From NCBI GenBank assembly GCA_024645045.1, contig JAHEGO010000005.1:1-44535 (forward strand): a stretch of DNA of 44,535 nucleotides, given 5' to 3'. Below, piece after piece: positions 1-9,545 of the stretch; within the stretch, counting starts at the first letter, position 1, and each line of letters starts with the position of its first letter. The DNA is from Sphingobacteriaceae bacterium (GTDB lineage Bacteria > Bacteroidota > Bacteroidia > Sphingobacteriales > Sphingobacteriaceae). A program made the position numbers and the translations under genes. Below the pieces are notes generated by a model. That model searched no databases, was not told where the DNA came from, and saw nothing but the letters and a program-made list of their open reading frames with translations.

Positions 1-51
1 AAACCAAGTTTTAAGCGTAAAGGAAGCTTTAAAAGGAAACCTTCAAATTAA
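1..51 (+). CDS. C-terminal tail of an unidentified protein (partial)
   Basis: Reading from base 1, an open frame encodes 16 residues rich in Lys, Arg, Ser and Phe (KPSFKRKGSFKRKPSN) and ends in TAA at 49-51. A terminator-like hairpin begins eight bases later, which supports a real gene end. Basic, low-complexity tails like this occur on Bacteroidota RNA-binding enzymes such as helicases and pseudouridine synthases, but the tail does not identify the product. A second open frame (2-70) would run into the hairpin, so it is less likely. Confidence 0.35.
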   Translation, partial: KPSFKRKGSFKRKPSN

Positions 52-58
52 TATGATT

Positions 59-79
59 AAGGCCATTTAATGGCTTTTT
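59..79 (+). terminator. Rho-independent terminator after the left-edge gene
   Basis: An eight-pair stem (59-66 with 70-77, one G-U pair) closes a TTA loop and runs into a T tract at 75-79. It lies just after the stop codon at 49-51, as expected for a plus-strand transcript end. Confidence 0.5.
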
Positions 80-160
80 CAATTATATATTTTGTCTTAT
101 AATTAATATTATGTTAAATAGGTATTTCGAAGCTATACTCTTTAAGAAGCATTTAACCAT

Positions 161-193
161 AAAAAAAGGGAAACTAATTGTTTCCCTTTTTTT
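161..193 (-). terminator. Terminator of the gyrA-TPR transcript
   Basis: A perfect 14-bp inverted repeat (161-174 and 180-193) with a five-base loop has A7 and T7 tracts at its outer edges, so it could work in both directions. It sits 17 bases beyond the stop of the minus-strand TPR gene and is the natural end of that operon. Confidence 0.75.
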
Positions 194-209
194 ATAATAT
201 GATTTGGAA

Positions 210-1370
210 TTACTTCTTCTTTACTTTTAAAGATTCAATTCGCTTTTTGATTTCTGTAACCTTTGTAAAGTTATTTGTCTTTGCATAAATCTCTTTTAAT
301 GATATTAATGTATTCATATCATTTGGTTGTAATTTATTTGCACGTTCTAAATACGGTAATGATTTATTGAACAAATTGGTATATTTTAATTTACCAGCAT
401 TATACTCCTTTTCTTTGCTCATTGGCAAGTCATTGGTTTTGTTAAATACTTCTACTGCAGTATTATAGTGCATAGCACCTAAATTGTATAATGCATCAAA
501 ATAATTAGAATCAATGGCTATTGCTTTTAAGTATGCTGTTTCTGCATTACTTTTCTTATTCATATTGTCATATGTTGCTCCAAGTGCAAAATATAGTGTT
601 TTATTGGTTGGATCAGCAGCTGCAGCAGCTTCCATTTTCTCAATCATCACTTTACTTTGACCTCTTGACATATACACATTTAATTCGTCAATCGTTAATG
701 CATTGTAATTAGGATACGCCGTTCTACCCATTGAAATGTATTCTAATCCTTTAGTGGTATCTTTTTCTGCAAAGTACACTCCTGCTAAAGATCTGTAAAT
801 TTCTGGTTCTGGATACTTTAAGGTAATTAACCTAGCCAAAAGTTCCTTTTGTTTACCAACTAATTTTGCATTTTGAGCAGCAATTGCTGCATTATATATT
901 AAACCAGTATCTAATTTATTAAAGTATTTTTCCCCAATTGCTACTGCTGTTTCGAAGTTTGTAGCTGCCGAAGCGAAATCTTTATCCTTATAATTAGCTA
1001 TACCGTTGTTGGCAAATCTATTTTGGACATATCTTAATCTATTGATAATATCACTGTAATATTGCTTTTTAAGGTCTAATTCTATTGCTTTAGAATAAGA
1101 TTCATAAGATTTTAACAAAGCATCTGGATCTAATCTGAAAATCAAGGTATCTTGACTTTCCATGATATCCATATAGATATTTCCTCTATAGTACCAAGTT
1201 TTAGGTTTAATACTTGTTTCTTCATTCAAAGCTGCTTTGTCAATTGCAATTTTAGCTTTGGCAAATTCCTTATTTCTTTGGTAATTGAATGCATTCACAA
1301 CTTCTGCATTCTGTCCAAAACTCTGGTAATAACCCATTATTCCCAAAGCCAGTATGAGGATTTTTTTCAT
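210..1370 (-). CDS. Exported tetratricopeptide-repeat protein
   Basis: The 386-residue product begins with an uncleaved-looking signal peptide (about residues 1-20, ending SFGQ) and is followed by helical repeats of TPR type. The clearest are around residues 255-300, with alternating small and aromatic positions (for example LYFALGATYDNMNKKSNAE), and around 335-375. It is therefore probably a periplasmic or outer-membrane-attached scaffold. No enzymatic motif is visible. It starts ten bases after the gyrA stop and is very likely cotranscribed with it, with a strong hairpin after its own stop. TPR proteins behind gyrA are common in Bacteroidota, but the partner is not known to me. Confidence 0.85.
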   Translation of the reverse strand: MKKILILALGIMGYYQSFGQNAEVVNAFNYQRNKEFAKAKIAIDKAALNEETSIKPKTWYYRGNIYMDIMESQDTLIFRLDPDALLKSYESYSKAIELDLKKQYYSDIINRLRYVQNRFANNGIANYKDKDFASAATNFETAVAIGEKYFNKLDTGLIYNAAIAAQNAKLVGKQKELLARLITLKYPEPEIYRSLAGVYFAEKDTTKGLEYISMGRTAYPNYNALTIDELNVYMSRGQSKVMIEKMEAAAAADPTNKTLYFALGATYDNMNKKSNAETAYLKAIAIDSNYFDALYNLGAMHYNTAVEVFNKTNDLPMSKEKEYNAGKLKYTNLFNKSLPYLERANKLQPNDMNTLISLKEIYAKTNNFTKVTEIKKRIESLKVKKK

Positions 1371-1380
1371 AAAAATCGAT

Positions 1381-3933
1381 TTATTCTTCGTTTTCAGTTT
1401 CTATATTATCTTGATTATCTGTATTTTCAATTGGTTCAATTGAATCAGTAGTTGAACTATCGGTTTCTTCAGAAATCACTAATTCATCTTCTTTTACTTC
1501 AGCAATTTTAGCCAATGAAGCTATCTCATCATCCTCATTTAACTTAATTAACCTCACTCCTTGTGTTGCTCTACCCATTACCCTTAAATCAGCAACTTCC
1601 ATACGAATTGTTAAGCCAGATTTATTAATAATCATTAATTGATCTGTTTCGTTAACTGCTTTAATTCCAATTAAATTACCTGTTTTATCGGTAATGTTAA
1701 TTGTTTTAACACCTTTACCGCCTCTGTTAGTAACTCTATAATCATCAATATCAGAGCGTTTTCCGTATCCTTTTTCAGAAACAACTAATACAGTAGTTGC
1801 CGGATCGTTGATTCCAATCATTCCAATTACTTCGTCAGAAGCACCACCTAGCGTAATTCCTCTTACTCCAGCTGCAGTTCTACCCATTGGACGAACGGTA
1901 CTTTCATTGAAACGAATTGCACGACCAGATTTCAATGCCATAACGATTTCGGCTTGACCATTGGTTAATAACACTTCTAATAATTGATCACCTTCGTTAA
2001 TGGTAATTGCATTGATACCAGTTACCCTTGGATTAGAATAAGCATCTAATAATGTTTTCTTAATGGTACCGTTTTTAGTACACATTATGATGTAATTATT
2101 AGTTAGATAGTCTTCATCAGTTAAATTATCAACATTGATAAACGCTTTAACTTTATCTTCTTTTGAAATGTTAATTAAATTCTGAATTGCTCTACCTTTA
2201 GAAGTTCTGGTTCCTTCTGGAATTTCATAAACCTTTAACCAATAACAACGACCTTGTTCTGTAAAGAATAATAGGTAATTATGGGTCGATGCGATGAATA
2301 AGTGCTCAATAAAGTCTTCATCACGAGAATTACTTCCCATGGATCCTTTTCCGCCTCTGCCTTGAACTCTATATTCAGAAAGTGGTGTTCTTTTGATATA
2401 ACCAGCATGTGAAACAGTAATTACAACTTCTTCATTCTCGATCATGTCTTCCATACGGAAAGTACCACCAGCATAAACTATTTCAGTTCTTCTTTCATCA
2501 CCGTACTTTTCACGCATCTCAGCTAATTCGTCTTTGATAATTTGCATTCTCAAGCCTTCATCAGCTAAAATATTATTCAAGAATGCAATTAATTTCATCA
2601 ATTCATCGTATTCAGCTTTGATCTTATCTCTCTCTAAACCAGTTAATACTCTTAATCTCATCTCAAGTATTGCTTTAGCTTGAATTTCAGATAAACCGAA
2701 TTTCTCCATTAAGCCATCTTTAGCTTCTTCTGGTGTTTTTGAGTTCCTGATTAAACTAATTACTTCATCTAAATGATCTAAAGCAATTAATAAACCTTGT
2801 AAGATATGAGCTCTTTTTTCTGCTTCATCTAATTCAAATTTTGTTCTACGAACAACTACTTCATGTCTATGTTCTACGAAATGTTGAATGAGTTCTTTTA
2901 AACTCAAAAGCATCGGACGACCTTTAACTAAAGCGATATTATTAAATGAAAATGAGGTTTGTAGCGCTGTGTATTTAAACAAATTGTTTAAGACAACTCC
3001 GGCATTCGCATCACGTTTAATTTCATAAACGATGCGCATTCCTTCTCTATCTGATTCATCTCTGATATCTGAAATACCTTCTATTTTTTTCTCATTTACT
3101 AACTCTGCAGTTCTTTCAATCATGTTAGCCTTATTTACCTGATAAGGTATTTCGGTTACCACAATTCTTTCACGGTCGTTACCAACTGTTTCAATTTCTG
3201 CTTTACCACGCATGATCACACGACCTCTACCCGACTCATATCCTTCTTTTACGCCATCATATCCATAAATGATACCACCGGTAGGGAAATCTGGTGCTTT
3301 TACGAATTTCATTAATTCGTCTATGGTTATTTCTTTGTTATCAATATAAGCTACAACGCCATCAATAACCTCTCTAAGGTTATGTGGAGCCATATTGGTT
3401 GCCATACCTACTGCAATACCAGAAGTACCGTTAATTAGTAAATTTGGAACCTTAGCAGGTAAAACGGTTGGCTCTTGTAGGGAATCGTCAAAGTTAAATT
3501 GAAAATCTACGGTGTTTTTGTTGATATCGGCTAACATCTCATCTGCAATTTTTTGCAAACGTGCTTCTGTATAACGCATAGCTGCTGGGCTATCTCCGTC
3601 AACAGAACCAAAGTTACCTTGTCCATCTACCATTGGGTAACGCAATGACCATTCTTGGGCCATACGAACCATGGTATCGTATACAGAGGAGTCGCCATGA
3701 GGGTGATACTTACCCAAAACTTCCCCGACAATTCTTGCTGATTTTTTAAATGGTTTACCGCTGGTTACTCCCAAATCTAACATACCGTATAAAACCCTAC
3801 GGTGAACTGGTTTAAAACCATCTCTTACATCTGGTAAAGCTCTTGAAACAATAACCGACATCGAGTAATCGATGTAGGCTGCTTTCATTTCCTCTTCAAT
3901 ATTAATTGGAATAATTCTCTCGTTCTCTGCCAT
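1381..3933 (-). CDS. gyrA: DNA gyrase subunit A
   Basis: This is the ATP-independent breakage-reunion subunit of DNA gyrase, which together with GyrB introduces negative supercoils in the cytoplasm. The 850-residue protein has the N-terminal winged-helix/tower region with the active-site Tyr121 (motif [10 protein letters not shown]). The quinolone-contact positions are the unmodified Ser82 and Asp86 ([10 protein letters not shown]), equivalent to E. coli Ser83 and Asp87. The C-terminal beta-pinwheel carries the GyrA box (QGRGGKG), followed by a second RGGKG repeat and an acidic Asp/Glu/Thr-rich tail of about 45 residues. Length and order match full-length GyrA, and the GyrA box argues for gyrase over ParC. 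It is first in an operon with the TPR gene. Confidence 0.98.
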   Translation of the reverse strand: MAENERIIPINIEEEMKAAYIDYSMSVIVSRALPDVRDGFKPVHRRVLYGMLDLGVTSGKPFKKSARIVGEVLGKYHPHGDSSVYDTMVRMAQEWSLRYPMVDGQGNFGSVDGDSPAAMRYTEARLQKIADEMLADINKNTVDFQFNFDDSLQEPTVLPAKVPNLLINGTSGIAVGMATNMAPHNLREVIDGVVAYIDNKEITIDELMKFVKAPDFPTGGIIYGYDGVKEGYESGRGRVIMRGKAEIETVGNDRERIVVTEIPYQVNKANMIERTAELVNEKKIEGISDIRDESDREGMRIVYEIKRDANAGVVLNNLFKYTALQTSFSFNNIALVKGRPMLLSLKELIQHFVEHRHEVVVRRTKFELDEAEKRAHILQGLLIALDHLDEVISLIRNSKTPEEAKDGLMEKFGLSEIQAKAILEMRLRVLTGLERDKIKAEYDELMKLIAFLNNILADEGLRMQIIKDELAEMREKYGDERRTEIVYAGGTFRMEDMIENEEVVITVSHAGYIKRTPLSEYRVQGRGGKGSMGSNSRDEDFIEHLFIASTHNYLLFFTEQGRCYWLKVYEIPEGTRTSKGRAIQNLINISKEDKVKAFINVDNLTDEDYLTNNYIIMCTKNGTIKKTLLDAYSNPRVTGINAITINEGDQLLEVLLTNGQAEIVMALKSGRAIRFNESTVRPMGRTAAGVRGITLGGASDEVIGMIGINDPATTVLVVSEKGYGKRSDIDDYRVTNRGGKGVKTINITDKTGNLIGIKAVNETDQLMIINKSGLTIRMEVADLRVMGRATQGVRLIKLNEDDEIASLAKIAEVKEDELVISEETDSSTTDSIEPIENTDNQDNIETENEE

Positions 3934-4052
3934 TCTATTTTATGCTATTTTTTTGAATCGCTAATCTACGAAAATTAGCCCTTACAATGGTAGTCTTATG
4001 GAAATATTTTGGCTCAATTTTTCCATATTTTTATCCACATTTTAGCATAAAA

Positions 4053-5267
4053 TTAAGCTTCGTTTTTTTCAATATAATTCAAGTCTTTTCCAAAAGTTTC
4101 TTTGAGATGAAAAGCAGATAGCAAAGCGATTGCAATACTGATACTTCCAACTAGAAAAGCTGCGTTTATAGCTCCCATAGACTGTTTTGCAACTGCAAAT
4201 CCTAAAGTTAAAGGTACAACTGCAGCTCTTACAAAATTGGGAACCGTAGTGGTTACAGTTGACCTAATATTCGTTCCGAATTGTTCCGCAGCTATAGTGA
4301 CAAATAATGCCCAATAGCCAGCACTAAACCCTAAGATAAATGCAATTTTATAAAGCGCCGTTGCAGTACTTAAACCACTGTATAAAAACCAGCAACTACT
4401 CATTAAAATCATCACTAAAAAAAGGAAAACTACTTTCTTTCTAGATTTTAAAATTTGACTTAATACACCGCTTGCAATGTCTCCAATTGCTGTACCTAAA
4501 TAACAAAACATAATACCTTTACCAACACTTATGGTTTCTGTTATTCCTATTTCTTTAGCAATTTCAGGAGAAAATGTAATGAGAATACCAACAACAAACC
4601 AAACAGGAAGACCAATTAAAATACAATTTAAGTAAGTGAAAAAACGATGTTTATTGTTAAATAGTAATTTAAAATCAGCTAATTGATGCGCTCTTGACTT
4701 GGCATTTTCAAACATGTTTGACTCTGTCACACTTACCCTCATCAACAATAATAAAAAACCTAAAATTCCTCCAATTAAATAAGCTGTTCTCCACGTAAAA
4801 TGATCACCAATAAAAGCAGCAAAAACAGCGCCTAATAAACCAATACTTGCAACTATCATGGTACCATAACCTCTTTTCTCTTTACTCATGCTCTCGGTAA
4901 TTAAAGTAATTCCTGCGCCTAGTTCACCTGCTAAACCAACTCCAGCAATGAACCTAATGATGGCATAAGTTTGAATATCATGAACATAAGAATTGGCAAG
5001 ATTAGCTAATGAATAAACTAAAATAGAGCCAAAAAGTACGGTTAGTCTTCCGCGTTTATCGCCCAATATTCCCCAAATTACGCCTCCGACAAGCATTCCA
5101 ATCATTTGAGCATTAATTAAATAAACACCAATATTCATTAATTGATCATTTGCAACACCGAGTTCTGTTAAACTTTGTACTCTTACTATACTGAAAAGTA
5201 TTAAATCATAGATATCGACAAAATACCCTAATGCTGTCACGATTAATAGAGACTTAATGTTTTTCAT
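4053..5267 (-). CDS. Major facilitator superfamily transporter
   Basis: The 404-residue integral membrane protein has about 12 hydrophobic segments. MFS motif A is seen between TM2 and TM3 (GDKRGRLTV), and a charged motif occurs in TM4-5 (RFIAGVGLAGELGAG). TM1 carries acidic residues (DIYDL). The pattern resembles the metabolite:proton symporter branch (ProP/ShiA/aromatic acid types), which imports organic acids or osmolytes using the proton gradient. The substrate cannot be read from sequence. It stands alone upstream of gyrA, with a 119-base gap and no convincing terminator between them, and is divergent from the lipoprotein gene. Confidence 0.85.
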   Translation of the reverse strand: MKNIKSLLIVTALGYFVDIYDLILFSIVRVQSLTELGVANDQLMNIGVYLINAQMIGMLVGGVIWGILGDKRGRLTVLFGSILVYSLANLANSYVHDIQTYAIIRFIAGVGLAGELGAGITLITESMSKEKRGYGTMIVASIGLLGAVFAAFIGDHFTWRTAYLIGGILGFLLLLMRVSVTESNMFENAKSRAHQLADFKLLFNNKHRFFTYLNCILIGLPVWFVVGILITFSPEIAKEIGITETISVGKGIMFCYLGTAIGDIASGVLSQILKSRKKVVFLFLVMILMSSCWFLYSGLSTATALYKIAFILGFSAGYWALFVTIAAEQFGTNIRSTVTTTVPNFVRAAVVPLTLGFAVAKQSMGAINAAFLVGSISIAIALLSAFHLKETFGKDLNYIEKNEA

Positions 5268-5330
5268 AAAATTTTAATGTTTCAAATTTGTTCTCAAAGA
5301 TTTTTCTATTTTAGAGAAAAAACCCGACAA

Positions 5331-5744
5331 ATGAAAGAATTTGTAGTTAAATTATCTTCTATATTTTTGTTTATTTCTTGTTTAAGTGCTTGTAAAATAA
5401 AGAATAAGCAGTTAAATCCTTTAGAAGGTAAATGGAACTGGAATAACAGTGTTTGTTGTGGCGATGATGCATTACAATACAGATCAGATAGCAATCATTT
5501 ACAAATACAATTGAATTTTAAAAAATATACAATTGATTATATTTCCAATGGTACATATTCAAAATCTGAAATTTATCACATAAGAAAAGGTTTAAATGAC
5601 TTTCAATTTACTTCTGGCGATACACTTTCAGTTGTTGAATTTGGACAATCAGCACCGGCATATTTTTACATCAAAAAAGACACATTGATTCTTTCTAGGA
5701 GTTATGTAGAAGGAAGTATAGACACTTATATCAGAAAAAAATAA
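5331..5744 (+). CDS. Small putative lipoprotein
   Basis: The frame opens further upstream at 5277, but the ATG at 5331 is preferred because it places a normal lipoprotein signal peptide at the N terminus: a Lys-containing n-region, a hydrophobic core and the lipobox LSAC with the Cys near residue 20. The mature part of about 115 residues is polar and beta-rich, with a motif like lipocalin-type folds (NPLEGKWNWNNS). Small 'lipocalin-like' lipoproteins with this start are frequent in Bacteroidota. No function is recognised. Lys follows the Cys and there is no acidic export signal, so a periplasmic location is more likely than a surface one. Confidence 0.7.
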   Translation: MKEFVVKLSSIFLFISCLSACKIKNKQLNPLEGKWNWNNSVCCGDDALQYRSDSNHLQIQLNFKKYTIDYISNGTYSKSEIYHIRKGLNDFQFTSGDTLSVVEFGQSAPAYFYIKKDTLILSRSYVEGSIDTYIRKK

Positions 5745-5788
5745 AACAATTTGCACTTTTTAATTGTTAAATGAACATAAAAAATCAT

Positions 5789-6949
5789 ATGGAGAACTTT
5801 ACGCATTATAATCCCACTAAAATTTTATTTGGTAAAAATGAAATTGAAAAAGTAGCAGTTGAATGTTTACCATATGGACAAACAGCTATTATACTACTTG
5901 GAAAAGGATCAGCAAAAAAGCATGGAATTTATGCTAGATTAATTTCATTGTTGAACATGCATCAGATTAAATTTATTACTTATGAAGGAATTAAATCTAA
6001 TCCAACATTCCAGGATGCAGACGCTGCAATAAAATTAGCCAAAGACAATAAAGTAGATTTTATTATTGCATTGGGTGGCGGTTCGGTTATTGATACTGCA
6101 AAAGCAGTAGCAATGGGATATTATGTTGATCATTCTGTATGGGATTTTTACATGCAAAAAGTAGATAGGCCTAGTAAAGCATTACCCATTATTTCAATTC
6201 TAACTTTAGCTGCGACAGGAACAGAAATGAATTCTTCTACTGTTATTCAAGATACAGATGGTGGAATGAAAAAAGGATATGGTTCACCCCTATTATTTCC
6301 TAAGGTTTCCATTTTAGATCCAGAACTTACCTACTCCGTACCTGCAAATTATACTGCTTATGGTATCGCAGATTTAATGGCACATGCTTTAGAAGTATTC
6401 TTTGGATTGGGAGATGCTCCTTTATCAGATCATTATATCGCGAGTATTTTAAAATTAGCTATTCAATTTGGTCCAACAACTATTGAAGAACCTGAAAATT
6501 ACGATGCCCGTGCAAATATCATGTGGTTAGCTAGTAATGCGCTCAATGGAACTATTTTAAATGGTAGAGGTACCGGTGACTGGGGTTGCCACGGATTAGA
6601 ACATACTTTAAGTGTGCTTTATGATATTCCACATGGTGCTGGCCTTTCCATTGTTTATCCTGCTTGGTTAAAATATCATTTTTCTAAAATTAAAAGCAGG
6701 TTAGCTTTTTTAGCTAAAAATGTATTTGAATTACATACAGGTTCAGAAGAAGAATTGGCTTTACAATTCATTGAAATGCTAGAAAATTACTTCAACACAT
6801 TAAAAACGCCTATCAGGTTATCTGAATATCAAATACCAGCTACAGATCATCAAAAAATCATTGATAATTTAATACTAAACAATATAACAGGTCGCGTTTA
6901 TCCACTAAATTCGAATGATTACGATGGAATTGTTAAATTAATGTGGTAA
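5789..6949 (+). CDS. Iron-containing alcohol dehydrogenase (butanol dehydrogenase type)
   Basis: The product is a cytoplasmic NAD(P)H-dependent oxidoreductase for alcohols and aldehydes, of the group III metal-dependent ADH family (YqhD/BDH branch). Visible features are the N-terminal YNPTKILFG motif, the dinucleotide-binding loop GGGSVIDTAKA near residue 95, the substrate loop TLAATGTEMNSS, and the metal ligands DLMAHALE (Asp and His), HGLEHTLS and IPHGAGLS. The ATG at 5789 starts MENFTHYNP as in relatives; an in-frame ATG six codons earlier (5771) is possible. The 386-residue length is normal. It leads a rightward group with the AlbA_2 and MATE genes (gap of 25 bases), suggesting a detoxification role, but this is inference. 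Confidence 0.9.
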   Translation: MENFTHYNPTKILFGKNEIEKVAVECLPYGQTAIILLGKGSAKKHGIYARLISLLNMHQIKFITYEGIKSNPTFQDADAAIKLAKDNKVDFIIALGGGSVIDTAKAVAMGYYVDHSVWDFYMQKVDRPSKALPIISILTLAATGTEMNSSTVIQDTDGGMKKGYGSPLLFPKVSILDPELTYSVPANYTAYGIADLMAHALEVFFGLGDAPLSDHYIASILKLAIQFGPTTIEEPENYDARANIMWLASNALNGTILNGRGTGDWGCHGLEHTLSVLYDIPHGAGLSIVYPAWLKYHFSKIKSRLAFLAKNVFELHTGSEEELALQFIEMLENYFNTLKTPIRLSEYQIPATDHQKIIDNLILNNITGRVYPLNSNDYDGIVKLMW

Positions 6950-6974
6950 TTTCCATTATTAATATTTTAATGTT

Positions 6975-7598
6975 TTGAACCTAAAAAAACTCATTTTAGC
7001 TGGTGAAGGTTTCGACATCGATTTTAAAAAAACGATTACCTTTCATCATAAAATTGCTAAAACAATGGTTGCTTTTGCTAACAATAAAGGTGGCAAAATT
7101 CTCATTGGTGTAATGGATGACGGTTCCATTAAAGGTGTGAAAAATGAAGAAGAAGAACGCTTCATGTTGCTCAAAGCTGGTACCCATTTTTGCAAACCCC
7201 AAATCATTCCAAAGTTCTCAGAATATATAGTTGACGGGCAATTGGTCCTTGTAGCAGAAATTGAAGAAAGCGATGTAAAACCACATTATGCACTCGATGA
7301 AGAAAATAAATGGAGAGTATATATTCGAGTAAAAGATCAGTGTGTATTAGCTAGCAAAATTGTTGTTGATGTATTACAAAAAGCAAATCAGAAGGAACCT
7401 GTTATTATCAATTTTACCGAAAAGGAAAAAGCACTCTTAGCTTTTCTTGAAGTAAATGAAAAAATCACTTTAAGAGAATATTGCGACTTAATTAAATGCC
7501 ATCGCAGACAAGGTTCAAAAATTTTAGTAAATTTGATTTTGTCTGGAATTATTAGGGTGCATTACTCAGATAAAACAGAGTATTACACCGCCGCATAA
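6975..7598 (+). CDS. AlbA_2/Schlafen-like domain protein with C-terminal winged helix
   Basis: The 207-residue protein has an AlbA_2 (divergent AAA_4/Schlafen-like) domain over roughly residues 10-125, including the characteristic block FANNKGGKILIGVMDDG. A C-terminal segment of about 70 residues looks like a winged-helix DNA-binding domain (LREYCDLIKCHRRQGSKIL). Such proteins are putative transcriptional regulators or nucleic-acid-binding enzymes. The start is TTG at 6975: an in-frame stop at 6960-6962 leaves no upstream ATG, and the next ATG (7065) would delete the first strand of the domain. The stop overlaps the MATE start (TAATG), so the two are translationally coupled and it may regulate or accompany the exporter. 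Confidence 0.8.
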   Translation: MNLKKLILAGEGFDIDFKKTITFHHKIAKTMVAFANNKGGKILIGVMDDGSIKGVKNEEEERFMLLKAGTHFCKPQIIPKFSEYIVDGQLVLVAEIEESDVKPHYALDEENKWRVYIRVKDQCVLASKIVVDVLQKANQKEPVIINFTEKEKALLAFLEVNEKITLREYCDLIKCHRRQGSKILVNLILSGIIRVHYSDKTEYYTAA

Positions 7599-8947
7599 TG
7601 AATTCAAATTCCTTTTCATCCCATTTTAAAAGTACATTTTTACTAGCATATCCGGTTGTGATAAGCCAGGTTGGTCACATGGTGGTGAATATCACCGATA
7701 CCGTTTTCATCGGACATTTAGGTGCTGTAAAATTAGCTGCATGCTCTTTAGGGATCAGTATTTTTGCAGTTTTCATGGTTTTAGGGATTGGAATTTCATA
7801 TGGACTAACACCATTAATTGCACAAGCATTTGGCGCAAAAGATGACACACATTGTGGAAAGTATTTGATCAATGCATTAGGTTTGAATTTATTGACTGGA
7901 ATTTTAATTGCATCAGGTATTTTTATCATGTCAAATCATTTGGATTTACTTGGTCAAGAAACAATTGTCATTGAGCAAACCAAACCTTTTCTGCAAATTA
8001 TTGGTGCATCTATGATTCCTTTGATGCTTTTTTTAACATTCAAACAATTCGCTGAAGGCCTTAGTTTCACTAAACAAGCCATGGTTATTACTTTATTCTC
8101 AGATGGTTTTAATGTGTTACTTACTTATGGATTAATTAATGGTGAATTTGGATTACCAAGAATGGAATTAGTTGGAGCTGGTATTGCTAATTTTATTTCA
8201 CGATTGTTAATGGCTACGTTAATGATGACTTACGTGTTGAAGTCTAAAAACCTCAAACCATATATTAAACAATTTACCTTGAAGTATTTAAATTTTGGTG
8301 ATTTTTCTGCCATTTTTAAATTAGGTATTCCATCGGCATTTCAATATTTATTTGAAGTAGGTGCTTTCTCTGTTGCAGCTATTATGATGGGTTGGTTAGG
8401 TTCTGCCTATCAATCTGCTCATCAAATTGCAATCAATATTGCAGCAACAACTTATATGGCTGCAAGTGGTATTGCCGCTGCAACATCGGTAAGGGTTGGA
8501 AATTCTTTAGGTGAAAAAAACTATTCAAAATTATGGCGAGCTGGATTAACAGGCTATTTTATGGTATTGATATTTATGGGAACAACTGCCCTATTGTTAT
8601 TACTCACTAGAAATATATTACCTGGCTTTTATATTTCAGATATTAACGTTTCTCAAATTGCCTCGCAATTATTGATTATTGCTGCATTTTTTCAATTATC
8701 AGATGGAGTACAAGTAATTGGATTAAATGCATTGAGAGGAATGACAGATGTAAAAATACCAACATTGATTACTTTTGTTTCTTATTGGGTAATTGCCATT
8801 CCTTTGAGTTATTATCTTGGCTTTTTTACTCCTTTAAAAGCCAATGGGATTTGGGTTGGATTATCAGTGGGATTAACTATTTCAGCTATTTTTCTTTATT
8901 TTAGATTTCAGAAATCTGCAAAGAAATTAATATTGGTTAACGCTTAA
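7598..8947 (+). CDS. MATE family multidrug/metabolite efflux protein
   Basis: The 449-residue protein has 12 hydrophobic segments in two six-helix halves and belongs to the NorM/DinF-like MATE family, which exports cationic drugs or metabolites in exchange for sodium or protons. Typical family blocks are PVVISQVGHMVVNITDTVFIG at the N terminus and the central QSAHQIAINIA plus AAATSVRVGNSLG segments. The start codon overlaps the upstream AlbA_2 stop by one base. Its stop shares the four bases TTAA with the stop of the opposing small gene, and no hairpin follows. The substrate is not predictable. Confidence 0.93.
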   Translation: MNSNSFSSHFKSTFLLAYPVVISQVGHMVVNITDTVFIGHLGAVKLAACSLGISIFAVFMVLGIGISYGLTPLIAQAFGAKDDTHCGKYLINALGLNLLTGILIASGIFIMSNHLDLLGQETIVIEQTKPFLQIIGASMIPLMLFLTFKQFAEGLSFTKQAMVITLFSDGFNVLLTYGLINGEFGLPRMELVGAGIANFISRLLMATLMMTYVLKSKNLKPYIKQFTLKYLNFGDFSAIFKLGIPSAFQYLFEVGAFSVAAIMMGWLGSAYQSAHQIAINIAATTYMAASGIAAATSVRVGNSLGEKNYSKLWRAGLTGYFMVLIFMGTTALLLLLTRNILPGFYISDINVSQIASQLLIIAAFFQLSDGVQVIGLNALRGMTDVKIPTLITFVSYWVIAIPLSYYLGFFTPLKANGIWVGLSVGLTISAIFLYFRFQKSAKKLILVNA

Positions 8948-9177
8948 CCCAAACAGCTCATTAAATCTTTGTTCATTTCTTCAAAGCGAATTAAAGCATT
9001 GGGAATTATTTTTTCAATTACATCTGTTTTCAAAATTTCTAAATTGATAATTTCTAATTCTGAAAATTTGAATGATTGCTCCATTGCGCCTAACTCTAAT
9101 TTTACAATGTATTTTTGATTCATTTGAAAAATGGAAATTCTTATTTGCGGGTGTGCGATCGTATCTATAATTCTCAT
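8944..9177 (-). CDS. Conserved small protein of unknown function
   Basis: This 77-residue protein begins MRIIDTIAHPQIRISIFQMN and has a beta-rich first half followed by an amphipathic helix (residues about 45-72). It has no signal peptide and no membrane segment. Small Bacteroidota proteins of this shape and start are familiar to me as conserved hypotheticals, but no function is known. The ATG at 9177 is favoured over an overlapping frame that opens at 9208 because only this frame shows a protein-like composition. Its stop shares TTAA (8944-8947) with the MATE stop. Confidence 0.65.
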   Translation of the reverse strand: MRIIDTIAHPQIRISIFQMNQKYIVKLELGAMEQSFKFSELEIINLEILKTDVIEKIIPNALIRFEEMNKDLMSCLG

Positions 9178-9230
9178 AATATTCTTTAAGAAAATCGAAA
9201 TTAATCAATTATCATTTATCATGCTAATTT

Positions 9231-9536
9231 TTATTTTAGGTTCATTTTTTTAGGATTAAGTTGAATGATTGCGTAACAAATACCTACAAACATTAAAATC
9301 CATATTCCATCATTTATTGGTACATCTCCTACATCATCGCCAAATCCGGGCGAATTCACTGTTTCCTGTCCGTTTGAATTTATTTCAGGCAAGTAATTCT
9401 CAGAAAAGTCAATTTTTGGTAATTCGGTTGAAGGCAATTCATTATTTAATACTTGTTGATTTGCATTAGCATTATTAACTGAAAAAATGATAAATGCAAT
9501 TAATATGGAAAGGTTTATTCTGTTTAGAAAAATCAT
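9231..9536 (-). CDS. Small exported protein with a possible C-terminal sorting tail
   Basis: The 101-residue protein has an N-terminal signal peptide (about residues 1-25, ending NANA), a polar Asn/Glu/Pro-rich middle, and then a short motif VPINDGIW followed by one hydrophobic segment and a Lys-containing end (NPKKMNLK). A 'P-I-x-D-G' motif, a TM segment and a basic tail resemble the PID-CTERM sorting signal annotated on small Bacteroidota proteins, though the match is loose. It starts nine bases after the T9SS cargo gene stop and is presumably cotranscribed. The alternative is a simple single-pass membrane protein. Confidence 0.65.
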   Translation of the reverse strand: MIFLNRINLSILIAFIIFSVNNANANQQVLNNELPSTELPKIDFSENYLPEINSNGQETVNSPGFGDDVGDVPINDGIWILMFVGICYAIIQLNPKKMNLK

Positions 9537-9545
9537 AGTACTTAT

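Noticed and set aside
3960-3979. Hairpin between gyrA and the MFS gene considered as a terminator
   Set aside because: Only six-base arms with an eight-base loop and no following T tract on the minus strand.
9014-9208. Alternative minus-strand frame overlapping the 77-residue conserved small gene
   Set aside because: Its composition (Tyr/Asn/Arg-rich) is not protein-like, and the 8944-9177 frame explains the region better.
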